Source: PALSA-911 sp963839645
GTDB lineage: Bacteria > Pseudomonadota > Alphaproteobacteria > Acetobacterales > Acetobacteraceae
Assembly: GCA_963839645.1 (NCBI GenBank)
Contig: CAWIVZ010000008.1
Coordinates: 1,240,001 to 1,304,000 of the forward strand
Direction of reading: 5' to 3'
Length of the DNA: 64,000 bases
Shown: positions 26,023 through 34,627 of the stretch, piece by piece
Layout of the letters: every line of letters starts with the position of its first letter
Position numbering within the stretch: position 1 is the stretch's first letter
The notes under the pieces: model-generated
Database searches by the model: none
Told to the model about the DNA's origin: nothing
The model's input: the letters and a program-made list of their open reading frames with translations, nothing else
Position numbers and translations under genes: made by a program

Positions 26023-26830
26023 TCAGACGTTGTAAGGCGGCTTGTCCAGCCCGGCGGGGGAATAGGTGAACACCTCGCACCCGGTCTCCGTCACGCCGAT
26101 CATGTGCTCGAACTGCGCCGACAGGCTGCGGTCGCGCGTCACCGCCGTCCAGCCATCGTCCAGCACCTTCACCTCCGGCCGGCCGGCATTCACCATCGGC
26201 TCGATGGTGAAGAACATGCCGGGCTGCAGCACCGTGCCTTCGCCCGGACGGCCGAAATGCAGGATGTTCGGCGGCGCGTGGAACGTCCGGCCGATCCCGT
26301 GGCCGCAAAAATCCCGCACCACCGAGAACCGCTGCGCCTCCACATAGCTCTGGATGGCATGGCCGATATCGCCCAGCGTCGCGCCCGGCTTCACCACCGC
26401 GATCGCCGCGCATCATCGCCTCGAACGTCACATCCATCAGGTTCCGCGCCTTGGTGGACGCCGTTCCCGACACGTACATGCGAGAGCAATCGCCGAACCA
26501 GCCGTCCAGGATCACCGTCACGTCGATGTTCACGACATCGCCGTTCTCCAGCCGCCGGGCTCCAGGAATGCCATGGCAGACAACATGGTTGATCGACGTG
26601 CAGATGGATTTCGGAAAGCCGCGATAATTCAACGGCGCCGGGATCGCGCCATGCCCCGTGATGAACTCGTGGCAAATCCGGTCCAGCTCCCCGGTCGTCA
26701 CCCCCGGGCGCACATGCTCGGTGATCATATCCAGCGTCGCCGCCGCCAGCTGCCCCGCCGCGCGCATGCCAACGAAGTCCTCCGGCGCATGAAGAATGAT
26801 CCGCCTCGACTCAGCCCCGCCGTCCATCAC
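26023..26830 (-). CDS. map: Methionine aminopeptidase, type I (frameshifted near 26404)
   Basis: It removes the initiator Met from nascent proteins. The N-terminal part has INHVVCHGIPGARRLENGDVVNIDVTVILDGWFGDCSRMYVSG, with metal ligands in DVTV and GDCSR. The C-terminal part has VVRDFCGHGIGRTFHAPPN and FTIEPMV. They are in adjacent frames because of one extra base around 26402-26407 (FEAMMRG|IAVVKPG). Corrected length is 268 aa. The gene is essential in most bacteria, so a sequence error is likely. Divergent from the dipeptidase gene. Confidence 0.92.
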
Positions 26831-26959
26831 CCGCTCCGCTCGCCCCTGTTTCCGTCAAATGACGCAAATACTACGCAGATTAAATGTATCGTCCTACCAT
26901 CCCACGCAAGCATCCATTCCAGCCTTGCACGCAGCCCTGCCTCGCGGCAGCCTGCCCAG

Positions 26960-27916
26960 ATGATCATCGACATGCACACCCATGCCGGCCGCCCCAACCG
27001 CTCCGGCCCCGTCGACCGCTCCGTCCTCGCCACCATGCAGGCCGGCCATGTCGGCGCCGCCGTCGTCTCCGCCATCGCCGACATGCCGGTGATCCAGCGC
27101 AACCCCGCCACCCGCGCCCTTGAACTGATCCGCGAGCCCGAGCCCGGCGAATGCCTCGCCTACACCCGTGAACACCTCGCCGTCTACGAGCAAGCCGGCA
27201 TGCCCATCGCCCGCGAACCCGCTGAAATAACGGCGGAATCTCCCTCCCTCGTCCTCGCCATCGAAGGCTGCGACTTCCTCGATGGCAACCTCGACCGCCT
27301 CGACGAAATGGCCGCCCGCGGCGTCCGCAGCATCCAGCTCACTCACTACCGCATCAACGAAACCGGTGACATCCAGACCGCCCCGCCCCGCCATCACGGC
27401 CTCACCAAATTCGGCGCCGACGCCGTCCACCGCATGAACGACCTCGGCATCATGGTGGACGTCGCCCATTGCTCCGAAGCCACCGCCGCCGGCGTCGCCG
27501 CCGCCACCCGCCACCCGATCCTCTGCACCCATGCCAACCTCGCCGAACCCGGCGCCCCCGGCGGCGACCACCCCCGCTTCCTCAGCCCGGCCTACGCCAG
27601 CCTGGTCGCGCAAACCGGCGGCGTCATCGGCGCCTGGATCGCCGTGCTGTGGGAGGAAAAATTCGACGGCATGATCCGCCATCTCTTCCGCCTCATCGAC
27701 GCCGTCGGCGTGGACCATGTCGGCATCGGCACCGACATGCCCGCCGGCGTCGGCCGCACCGAAATGCCCGACTTCACCCGTCACGCAGAAATCGAGCAGC
27801 GCCTCATCGCCCGCGGCATGACCGCCGAGGAGGTCGCAAAAATCTGCTCCGGCAATTGGCTCCGCGTCTTCACCGCCGTCCGCGATGGGCGCAGGGTCCA
27901 CGCCTCACCGGAATGA
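26960..27916 (+). CDS. Membrane dipeptidase family (M19) metallopeptidase
   Basis: 318 aa from MIIDMHTHAGRPNRSG. Zinc-site residues fit the renal-dipeptidase fold: DMHTH near the start, the bridging Glu in VLAIEGCDFLDG (about 109), His in MVDVAHCSEATAAG, His in LCTHANLAEPG, and Asp in VGIGTDMP. There is no signal peptide, so it is probably cytosolic despite the family name. The substrate is likely a dipeptide or a related amide. It is divergent from map with 129 bp between starts. Confidence 0.88.
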   Translation: MIIDMHTHAGRPNRSGPVDRSVLATMQAGHVGAAVVSAIADMPVIQRNPATRALELIREPEPGECLAYTREHLAVYEQAGMPIAREPAEITAESPSLVLAIEGCDFLDGNLDRLDEMAARGVRSIQLTHYRINETGDIQTAPPRHHGLTKFGADAVHRMNDLGIMVDVAHCSEATAAGVAAATRHPILCTHANLAEPGAPGGDHPRFLSPAYASLVAQTGGVIGAWIAVLWEEKFDGMIRHLFRLIDAVGVDHVGIGTDMPAGVGRTEMPDFTRHAEIEQRLIARGMTAEEVAKICSGNWLRVFTAVRDGRRVHASPE

Positions 27917-27983
27917 TCGATCCCCACGCCTGTAGCCACGGACGTCGCCACATCCGTGGCCACGCGACCTCACTCAGCAGAAA

Positions 27984-28032
27984 GCAAGGTCGGGCTCCGC
28001 CCGAACCCGCCAGGGCCGAGCCCTGGACCTCT
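27984..28032. repeat. Half-copy of a nested-hairpin element
   Basis: AGCAAGG followed by two GC hairpins, TCGGGC/GCCCGA at 27990-28004 and CCAGGGC/GCCCTGG at 28010-28026. These match in order and form the outer arm of the family A elements (terminal CAAGG, then hairpin one, then hairpin two). The central inverted repeat and the other arm are absent. It stops at the 3' end of the decayed beta-lactamase-family gene. Confidence 0.6.
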
Positions 28033-28036
28033 CCCT

Positions 28037-28535
28037 TTAACGCGGAGCCAACTGGGCGATCAGCTCGTTCGCCGTCCTGGCCATCATCATCGCCCCGCTC
28101 AGATTAAACTGGTTGATCGCGACGAACACGCCCACCCCCCGGCTCGGCACGAACGCCGCATAGCAGAACACCCCCTGCAACCCGCCCGCCTTCTGCAGGA
28201 TCAACGGCCGCCCCCCCTTTGGCCGCATCACCACCCAGCCCAGCGCCATCGCATCCATGTGCCCGGACTCGTCCATCCCGTACACCGGGTCCAGCCCGAC
28301 CCGATCCGCATCGCCGTATCCCCATCCGGCACCCGCCCGCTCCCATCCGCAACCTCCCCGAACCCGGCCACCGACGTACCCCCGCCCCGCACCACCCCGA
28401 TCACCAACCCCGGCACCTTCAGATCGAGAAACAGCAACGCCCCGGTCATCCCCACCGTCTCGTCCAACAACCGATCCCCCGCCCGTGCCGGCCCGGCGAG
28501 CAGCATCACGATGGCAATCCAAACCATCCGTTTCA
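28037..28535 (-). pseudogene. Beta-lactamase/AmpH-family serine hydrolase remnant with large internal deletion
   Basis: The N-terminal part is MKRMVWIAIVMLLAGPARAGDRLLDETVG (signal peptide), then VPGLVIGVVRGGGTSVAGFGEV and DTAMRIGS, stopping exactly where the catalytic SxxK should begin. The next homologous piece, GLDPVYGMDESGHMDAMALGWVVM ending FVAINQFNLSGAMMMARTANELIAQLAPR, is the C-terminus and lies in another frame. About 200 internal residues, including the catalytic site, are gone, so no activity is expected. This is true decay, unlike the single-base breaks elsewhere. Confidence 0.8.
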
Positions 28536-28676
28536 TCGCCAATCCTTCCTCATAAACTGTCCGGCACCGCCCATCAGGAACCCCATCCTCTCGGACATCG
28601 GTCGCCAGGACCAGCACGCTTCAACGATGGAATGAACCCGATCGATCTGGCCGAACGCTCTGGTGTATAATTCCGA

Positions 28677-29721
28677 TTACCCAGGCGCCATCGTTCGCTC
28701 TCGCCAGATCTCCAACAAGGTTTGCGATCCTGCCATAACCATCGGGCCAAGAACGATCCCCGGCGTTCCGAACAAAAGCAATCCGCCAACCACCGCAATG
28801 AACGATGGAACCGTGTGCATCATGAGTTTCTTGCTCACCAGGATTGGATAGAGCACGTTGTCGACCAATCCGACAACGATCGTTCCCCACACCGCCAGCA
28901 CCACGGCGGAGGTCAAGTCGCCGGTCAGGGCGAGAAATGCTGCCGTCGGCGCCCAGATCACGAACGCGCCGAGGAATGGCACAATCGCGAGAAGGCCCAT
29001 CAGCACGCCCCAGAACAGCGGCGCCGGCAATCCAAGCCACCAGAACATGGCTCCGCCGAGACAGCCCTGCAGTGCCGCGACAACGGCCGTTCCGTAGACC
29101 GAGGCGAAGACCGTGTTATCGATCCGATCCGCAAGTTTCGAAAACTCAACCTCCGACAGCAGCAGCGTGCTCTTGATGACCGCGAGCACCTTTTCACGGT
29201 CCCGGAGAAGGTAGAATAAAAAGTAGAATGTGAGCAGCAGGGTGACCAGACCCGAAATCGACCCTTGGACGAACGTGCCACTCCATCCGGCAAGCCAGGA
29301 CGTGGCCGCCTGGACAAGTTTCGGTATATCGAGCCACGCATTCATCGAGCGTATGGCCGGCGCCAGCCGGGGATTGTTGTCGATGGCTCGGCTCCAGTTG
29401 TCAGCATCGGCCATCGAACTGATGAGCGCAGAGCCACGGACGGCTTCGTTCAGCAACAGCCAGATCACCGTGATGGCTGGAACCACGACGATGAACGCCA
29501 CAATGGCAACGGTCGCTGCTGCAGAAATACCGTGGGACCTGAATGCCTTCCGGATTCTCTGTGTCGAGCGGAACGAAGAGTACAGCCAGAGTGAACGACC
29601 AAACAATCGCGGGGAGGAATGGAGTTAAGATGAAATAGCAGAGAATGAGACCGATCGCGACGCCCGCCGTGAGAAGACCGATCGACAGCTTTTGACGGCG
29701 CAAGGAATGGTCTTCGAACAT
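28677..29721 (-). CDS. AI-2E family transporter (PerM type), frameshifted near 29560
   Basis: A membrane protein of about 347 aa with eight predicted TM helices. The N-terminus MFEDHSLRRQKLSIGLLTAGVAIGLILCYFIL has AAGGA correctly placed before ATG 29721. The rest (ATVAIVAFIVVVPAITVIW, FYLLRDREKVLA, GCLGGAMFWWLGLPAPLFWGVLMG, DNVLYPILVSKKLMMHTVPSF) is in the neighbouring frame after one extra base at about 29559-29562. The family includes autoinducer exporters and Na+/H+ antiporters; substrate unknown. Base composition is visibly less GC-rich than the flanks, suggesting acquisition. Confidence 0.82.
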
Positions 29722-30469
29722 AGGAGTTCCTTGAAGAAGCCGTATCATCGACTCTGTGAATATCTGCTCCCTCGCGGGACACTTCGCAATTCTACTCGCT
29801 AAAACCGCTGGATCGTAGCGAATTTCAGGATTTGCAGGTTCGCACGGAATCTGCTCCTCGTGTTCGCTGTCCAAGCGACAGCATGAGCGGCACTGGGTCA
29901 GACCCTGCGATCCCGCCTTCCATGCAAAAAGGCGGATCTGGGCGTCGGGTTGGCATAAGCAGCAGGCAGTGCAACGTCAGGCGCATCGAACGCCACCGCA
30001 GGCTTTTCGCCCACGCGTCTCACCATGCCATATCCGCGAGCGGTCGTTCTACTGAAACGTCCGGGTGCTCGTGGGCTTACTGCGTCCGCGATCTGAGATG
30101 ATGGCATCTCAAGCCTGAGTTTCAGCCGCGACAGGACAGCTTTGTCCGCACCTGCTGGTCGGCCCGAATCCCTTCCTGCCGGCTTGATCTATCCCCCTTA
30201 TTGTATGCCTCGACCACGGTCGCTAACGACACCATCACCAGCTGGACTAATAAAGATATCCGAGGGAAATACCGGAACGGGGTAAGGATCAAGACAAGTC
30301 CGCGCGCCACGGGCGCACCCAGCCGGCTCGCCTTGCGGGGCTCAGATCAGATATGACTTGACTGAATTGTTCCGAGTACAAACCAGATTCTGCCCCGTTT
30401 CTCCGCTGACTACATCAAGGCAACAATACCGGCAGCCGCAACGCGCCCATTTCGAACCAGACCAGGCGC
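29722..30469. other. AT-richer gap with no recognised gene
   Basis: About 750 bp inside the accessory stretch. Open frames exist at 29832-30101 (+), 29898-30107 (-) and 30122-30310 (-, a hydrophobic start RGLVLILTPFRYFPRISLLVQLVMVSL). None has a convincing ribosome-binding site or a family I recognise. It may contain decayed genes. No tRNA, terminator with T-run or inverted repeat stood out. Confidence 0.5.
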
Positions 30470-30709
30470 CTAACGTTTAGCAAACAGCCCCGCTCCCAAC
30501 AGGATCACCCCAAGGGCCAAAGCAACCGGCCCGACGATCGGCGGGATCACGTGGGAGGTCTCCTCCTTCGTTGTGAGCTTCAAGCTTCCAATATTGGCGA
30601 CGTCCTTGGTCTGCACGGTTGTAAAGATCGGGACGGCGATCGCGAGCACGCCGAGCAGAACCAGGGCCGCCCCCGCGATCATCAGTGCACTCTTCGAAAA
30701 ACCCATCAT
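30470..30709 (-). CDS. Small two-helix membrane protein (DUF3185-like)
   Basis: 79 aa: MMGFSKSALMIAGAALVLLGVLAIAVPIF, then a polar loop (TTVQTKDVANIGSLKLTTKEETSH), then PPIVGPVALALGVILLGAGLFAKR. The two TM helices around a periplasmic loop resemble DUF3185-type proteins. Function unknown. It belongs to a run of small envelope genes in the accessory stretch. Confidence 0.65.
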   Translation of the reverse strand: MMGFSKSALMIAGAALVLLGVLAIAVPIFTTVQTKDVANIGSLKLTTKEETSHVIPPIVGPVALALGVILLGAGLFAKR

Positions 30710-30778
30710 CGATCGCCTCTCCCTCCATCAGCCCATTGCCTCGACATCACGGCGCGCACCGCTTGCCGGCCGGGGGGA

Positions 30779-31255
30779 CTACGGCGAGACACACTGGAAC
30801 GTTGCGGTTTTGGCTCCACCTGCGGACGAGATGCCCGTCGACATCGCCCGCTGCGACCTATTGGTTCGGCAATAGATTTCGGCGTTGCGCGACGCGTCCA
30901 GAAGCTCCTGGTCCGTACGATAGTTGTAAGAAAGATTGGAGCTGAACGACTGCGCCGGAACGGCCTCAGCCGCCATCGGCGCGCATTGGAAGACCACGGC
31001 CTTATAGCCATCCGAAGTGTCTGCAATTCTGACGGTTTGCGCGACGGATCGATATTGGTTGCAAAAGTTCATGGCGTTCTGCTGAGCCTGAAGCAATTCC
31101 TGGTCACCGCTATATTTGTAGGTGACAGTCGGGTTGGTCGCTTGCACCTGCTGTGGCGCCATGTTCGGCTGTGTACAGGCAGCCACGAACAGGACCGCCC
31201 CTAGCATGGCGGTCCGACTGCCCGCGACCGAGAAGCGCAAAAGATTTATGCTCAC
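30779..31255 (-). CDS. Putative lipoprotein with an internal duplication
   Basis: 158 aa. The signal peptide ends in a lipobox (LFVAAC, Cys about 27). The mature part has two copies of a unit of about 50 residues. Unit one runs from TVTYKYSGDQELLQAQQNA through CNQYRS to AVVFQCAP. Unit two runs from LSYNYRTDQELLDASRNA through CRTNRS to ATFQCVSP. Each unit has two cysteines at matching places, which suggests a disulfide in each. No named family recognised. Probably an outer-membrane-anchored periplasmic protein. Confidence 0.7.
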   Translation of the reverse strand: MSINLLRFSVAGSRTAMLGAVLFVAACTQPNMAPQQVQATNPTVTYKYSGDQELLQAQQNAMNFCNQYRSVAQTVRIADTSDGYKAVVFQCAPMAAEAVPAQSFSSNLSYNYRTDQELLDASRNAEIYCRTNRSQRAMSTGISSAGGAKTATFQCVSP

Positions 31256-31409
31256 CAGAGGATCCCTCCACTATCGATAACATTTCATTGTACCCAGCAG
31301 GTCGGTCCGATCCATTGACCCAAGCCAACGAACCATTTCGGTCTCGGTATAGGTCCGCGCCGAGACCGCCCTTCCATTTCCTAAACTCTCTGGGCCATGG
31401 ATGGTTCCG

Positions 31410-31565
31410 CTACAAGGCACCGAGCAGCCATATTACGAGGAGGATAATCAGCAACGTGCCGAGAACCCCACCAAGGCCTGCCCCGCCATAGCGGTTATAG
31501 CCATAGTAGCCGCCACCGCCACCAAACAGCAGGATCAGGATGACGATGATGAGGATTGTGCTCAT
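31410..31565 (-). CDS. DUF3309 small membrane protein
   Basis: 51 aa: MSTILIIVILILLLFG-type first helix (here MSTILIIVILILLFGGGGG), the tyrosine/glycine segment YYGYNRYGG, and a second helix VLGTLLIILLVIWLLGAL. This is the typical DUF3309 layout of a glycine hinge between two helices. Role unknown. It is adjacent to an entericidin-like gene, and both are envelope-stress-type small proteins. Confidence 0.8.
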   Translation of the reverse strand: MSTILIIVILILLFGGGGGYYGYNRYGGAGLGGVLGTLLIILLVIWLLGAL

Positions 31566-31638
31566 GGCTTACCTTCACAGAGGGCCCGAAAGCGCGCGGG
31601 CCAGATCGCGTTACGCCGCCTCCCACAATGGCCCGTCG

Positions 31639-31792
31639 TCAGGGCGTGTTCTGCTTGGCGGACTTCTCGATGGCCTTTCCGGTAGCGGAGATGTCCTGAC
31701 CCGCCCCTGCGGTGGTATGACACGCGCTCAGAAGCGGCACCGCCGCCACAAGCGAGGAGAACGGCCAGACCGGCAACGAGTGTCTTGTACAT
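31639..31792 (-). CDS. Entericidin A/B-family lipoprotein (frameshifted near 31750)
   Basis: Corrected length is 50 aa: MYKTLVAGLAVLL, then in the next frame VAAVPLLSACHTTAGAGQDISATGKAIEKSAKQNTP. The lipobox LLSAC and the tail (GQDISATGKAIEKSA) match entericidin A/B family lipoproteins, small cell-envelope peptides often linked to stress or lysis. One extra base near 31749-31752 separates the two parts; it may be an error or genuine loss. Confidence 0.7.
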
Positions 31793-32014
31793 CCTGAAGC
31801 CCTTTCTCCGCGTTCAGATCGATGACCTGGCCATTCCAGAAATCGATATGAGAAACAGACGGAATGCCAGCTACGGCCGATCACCATCACTCCTCTAACC
31901 CAGCTGCCGTTCGGACAGATTGATCTGGGTCAATCCGCAACGGAATGCGCGCGCGGATCGATCGAACGGATCTCGGATAAAGCGCACGGACAACGAGGAA
32001 GGCAAGGAACCTGC

Positions 32015-32254
32015 TGTTACGACCCGCTCTGGGACCTGTCAAAGGATGCCCACTCCATCGCCCTGATCCAGGCCATGTACACCGCCGGCAAACCGGTCGC
32101 CGCCGTCTGCCACGCGCCGGCCGTGCTGCTCGGCGTGAAGATCGACGGCAAGCCCATCGTGCAGGGCAAGCGGGTAACCGGCTTCGCCGACACCGAGGAA
32201 GCCGCAATCCACCTCACCGAAATCGTCCCCTTCCTGGTCGAGGACGAACTATGG
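32015..32254 (+). pseudogene. DJ-1/PfpI-family (type 1 glutamine amidotransferase-like) remnant
   Basis: YDPLWDLSKDAHSIALIQAMYTAGKPVAAVCHAPAVLLG is the nucleophile-elbow region (AVCHAP) of DJ-1/PfpI proteins. It continues through GKRVTGFADTEEAAIHLTEIVPFLVEDEL. Everything N-terminal of the GGHGPLWDL-type motif and the last about 25 residues are missing. Composition is GC-rich core-genome style, whereas the sequence just to its left is AT-rich, so it marks a boundary of the accessory stretch. Confidence 0.75.
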
Positions 32255-32267
32255 TCCTGGCCCCCAG

Positions 32268-33530
32268 CTAATCCTGCCCCACCGCCAGCCCTTCCTCACC
32301 TTCAGGCAATGCGATCTGCGTTTCCGGCATCACCAGCACAACCAGCAGCAGGGCGGCCAAACCGGCCAGGCCCAGTGCCGCGAACGCCACCGCCGGACTG
32401 AACAAATCCGCCAGAGTGCCGGCGATGATCGTGCTGCCCGTGGCGCCCAGGCCCATCGCCAGGCCCAGCGCACCGATGCACAGATTGTAATGCCCGGTTC
32501 CCCGCGTCAGGTCGGCGGCGACCAGCGGCAGCATCAGGCCCAGCACGGCCGCGCTCAGCCCATCCAGCGCCTGAACACCGACCAGCACCAGCGGGTCGGT
32601 CACCATCGCCAGCAACAACGCGCGAACCGGCAGCGCGGCGAACCCGGCGATCAGCACCAGCCTCCGCCCGTGCCGGTCGGCGGTCCGGCCCAGCCAAGGG
32701 GAGATGGCCGCCACAACGACCTGCGGCAGCACGATGCAGCCGGCCACGATCATGCTGGCCCAGTCCCCCACACTCGTGGTCACCGCCGACGCCACCAGCG
32801 GCAGCATGGCCGCGTTCGACAGATGAAACAGCATCACGCAGGCAGCGAACACCAGCAGGCGCCGGTCGGAAAACAGCCCCGACAGCGTCGACATTCCGGC
32901 CAGCATCCGCGCGCGCGGCCCCGGCCCGGGAAGGCGGCGCGGGTCGCGGACCACCCGCGGTGCCGGTGCCAGCCGAATGGCGCGCAACGCCAGCAATCCC
33001 GCCAGCATCATCACGGCGGTCAGGAAAAACACCGACCGTTCCGACACATAGGTGCCGAACACGCCGAAGATCGCGGCCGCGATGGCGCTGCCCAGGGCGG
33101 CGTATTGTGCGTTGCGGCCAAACCGCTCGCCCAGTTCCAAAGGTTTCACCAGCAACACGGTGATCGCCGCGATCGCAGGGCCCAGCATGCAGCTGGCGAA
33201 ACCATGCAGCACCTCGGACAGGACAACCGGCAGCCAATCCGGCCACAGCGCGAACATCAGCGCGCTGACCGCCACGCCCAGCCCCGCCAACAGCGCGGCA
33301 ACCCGCTTGTCGCGCAGCGCATCCACCGCGGCACCACCCGGCAACTGGCTGACCATCGCGGCAACGGTACCGATCGCCAGAACATCGCCGATATCGGTCA
33401 AGGTCCAGGCTTCGGACGTCAGATAGACCGCGATGAACGGCCCGAACCCGGTTTGCGCGTTGGCCACGAAGAAGTTCAGCCAATCCAGCCCTCGCCGGCT
33501 TCCCGCCGGGGCGGTGGCGGCCATGCTCAC
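32268..33530 (-). CDS. MFS transporter
   Basis: 420 aa, twelve TM helices. GLDWLNFFVANAQTGFGPFIAVYLT and the central loop GRTADRHGRRLVLIAG (MFS signature) are visible. It resembles the MFS subgroup often annotated as multidrug or nickel/metabolite exporters; substrate cannot be assigned. GTG 33530 overlaps the stop of the PRC-barrel gene (GTGA), with ATG 33524 as alternative, so it is the last gene of the maeB-dnaJ-like-PRC-MFS run. Confidence 0.85.
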   Translation of the reverse strand: MSMAATAPAGSRRGLDWLNFFVANAQTGFGPFIAVYLTSEAWTLTDIGDVLAIGTVAAMVSQLPGGAAVDALRDKRVAALLAGLGVAVSALMFALWPDWLPVVLSEVLHGFASCMLGPAIAAITVLLVKPLELGERFGRNAQYAALGSAIAAAIFGVFGTYVSERSVFFLTAVMMLAGLLALRAIRLAPAPRVVRDPRRLPGPGPRARMLAGMSTLSGLFSDRRLLVFAACVMLFHLSNAAMLPLVASAVTTSVGDWASMIVAGCIVLPQVVVAAISPWLGRTADRHGRRLVLIAGFAALPVRALLLAMVTDPLVLVGVQALDGLSAAVLGLMLPLVAADLTRGTGHYNLCIGALGLAMGLGATGSTIIAGTLADLFSPAVAFAALGLAGLAALLLVVLVMPETQIALPEGEEGLAVGQD

Positions 33531-34072
33531 GGGCTCTTCGGCGGTGCGTCCTGCAGGCTCTTCGGCGCCGCATCCTGCGGCAGGGCCGGACCGGGGGCAT
33601 CGGTCGAAGGCGGCGCGGCCACCGCCACCGGCGGGTCGGCCGGATCGCCGCGGCGGCGGTACTCCGGCGTCTCCTTGATCTGCTCCTGGGTCATGTCCAG
33701 CGTGATCGTCCCTTCATCGACGGCCGGCGCGAACCGCAAGGCCCGCCAGGCCACCGCGATCCGGCGATTGCCGATGCCCATGAAACCACCGAAATCGATG
33801 ATGGCAGCGCGCGGCTGCCCCAAATCGTCGACCAGAACGTCAACGATGCGCCCAACCGTCCGCCCCTGGGGATCATGCACCTGCCGGCCCAGGATGCTCG
33901 TCGCCTCGCCCTGGTAGATCAACTCCCGCGCGGCAGGCGGCGCGGGCGCGGGCGCATCGGACGCCGCGGGCACGGCGGACGGCGCAGGCGTCTCGGCCGG
34001 CGTTTGCGCGGACGCCTCCGCAATGCCGGAACCGACGAGCAGGACAGACAGCAGAACACAGGCAATATTCAT
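33527..34072 (-). CDS. Exported PRC-barrel domain protein
   Basis: 181 aa from MNIACVLLSVLLVGSGIAEASAQ (signal peptide). A proline/alanine-rich linker (about 24-50) precedes a PRC-barrel (about 52-125): EATSILGRQVHDPQGRTVGRIVDVLVDDLGQPRAAIIDFGGFMGIG. The C-terminal tail is again Pro/Ala-rich. PRC-barrels bind RNA-processing or photosynthetic complexes, but exported versions are of unknown role. It overlaps the MFS gene by 4 bp. Confidence 0.8.
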   Translation of the reverse strand: MNIACVLLSVLLVGSGIAEASAQTPAETPAPSAVPAASDAPAPAPPAARELIYQGEATSILGRQVHDPQGRTVGRIVDVLVDDLGQPRAAIIDFGGFMGIGNRRIAVAWRALRFAPAVDEGTITLDMTQEQIKETPEYRRRGDPADPPVAVAAPPSTDAPGPALPQDAAPKSLQDAPPKSP

Positions 34073-34135
34073 CGAGTATCCCCAGGCCGGTAGCACAATC
34101 CCAGTCGCCCCCCGGACAGCCAATCCCGGCAACGT

Positions 34136-34618
34136 CTATTTTCGTTTTCCCAGCAGCACGTCCCTGGCCTGATTGATGCGGGAGGCCAGCCAGTCGGACC
34201 CGCCACTGTCGGGATGCGCCGCTCGCATCAATCGCTTATGCGCCTCGCGGATCTCCGCCTCGCTCGCACCCGCCCGCAGCCCCAGCACCTGCAGCGCCTC
34301 CTCCGGGCTCATCCATCCATCGCGCCTTCCCGAGGCGCGGGAACCCGATTGCTGCCCGCCCCCTACCCGCGGTCCCGGTGAGGGCGAATGCGCCGCGCGC
34401 CATTTCTCCCACAGCAACGGCCCGAACAGCGTCAGGCCCCCCAGAGCGATCCCACCCCGCCCGGTCAGGAACAGCATCACCGTAAGCGTCAACCCGGCCA
34501 GCGCCACAACCCAGGCCCCGAACGACTTGATCGTCGTGATCTTGGCCCGCTCGAACGCCTTCATCCCGCCCATCAGCAGGAAGATGGCGCCCAGCGCCAG
34601 GCCGATCCACAGCAGCAT
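34136..34618 (-). CDS. Membrane-anchored J-domain protein
   Basis: 160 aa. Two N-terminal TM segments (LLWIGLALGAIFLLMGGM; GAWVVALAGLTLTVMLFL) and a C-terminal J-domain (about 100-160): MSPEEALQVLGLRAGASEAEIREAHKRLMRAAHPDSGGSDWLASRINQARDVLL, with the HPD tripeptide intact. The layout resembles TIM14-like DnaJ proteins of alphaproteobacteria. It should stimulate DnaK at the inner membrane. It starts 9 bp after the maeB stop. Confidence 0.88.
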   Translation of the reverse strand: MLLWIGLALGAIFLLMGGMKAFERAKITTIKSFGAWVVALAGLTLTVMLFLTGRGGIALGGLTLFGPLLWEKWRAAHSPSPGPRVGGGQQSGSRASGRRDGWMSPEEALQVLGLRAGASEAEIREAHKRLMRAAHPDSGGSDWLASRINQARDVLLGKRK

Positions 34619-34627
34619 GCTACGCGA

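Noticed and set aside
27984..28036. Terminator of the dipeptidase gene
   Set aside because: The two hairpins lack T-runs and match the outer arm of the dispersed family A elements, so they were annotated as a partial repeat.
29832..30310. Small open frames in the accessory gap, including a hydrophobic 62-codon frame
   Set aside because: No convincing ribosome-binding site, no recognised family, and overlapping frames on both strands; described as a gap instead.
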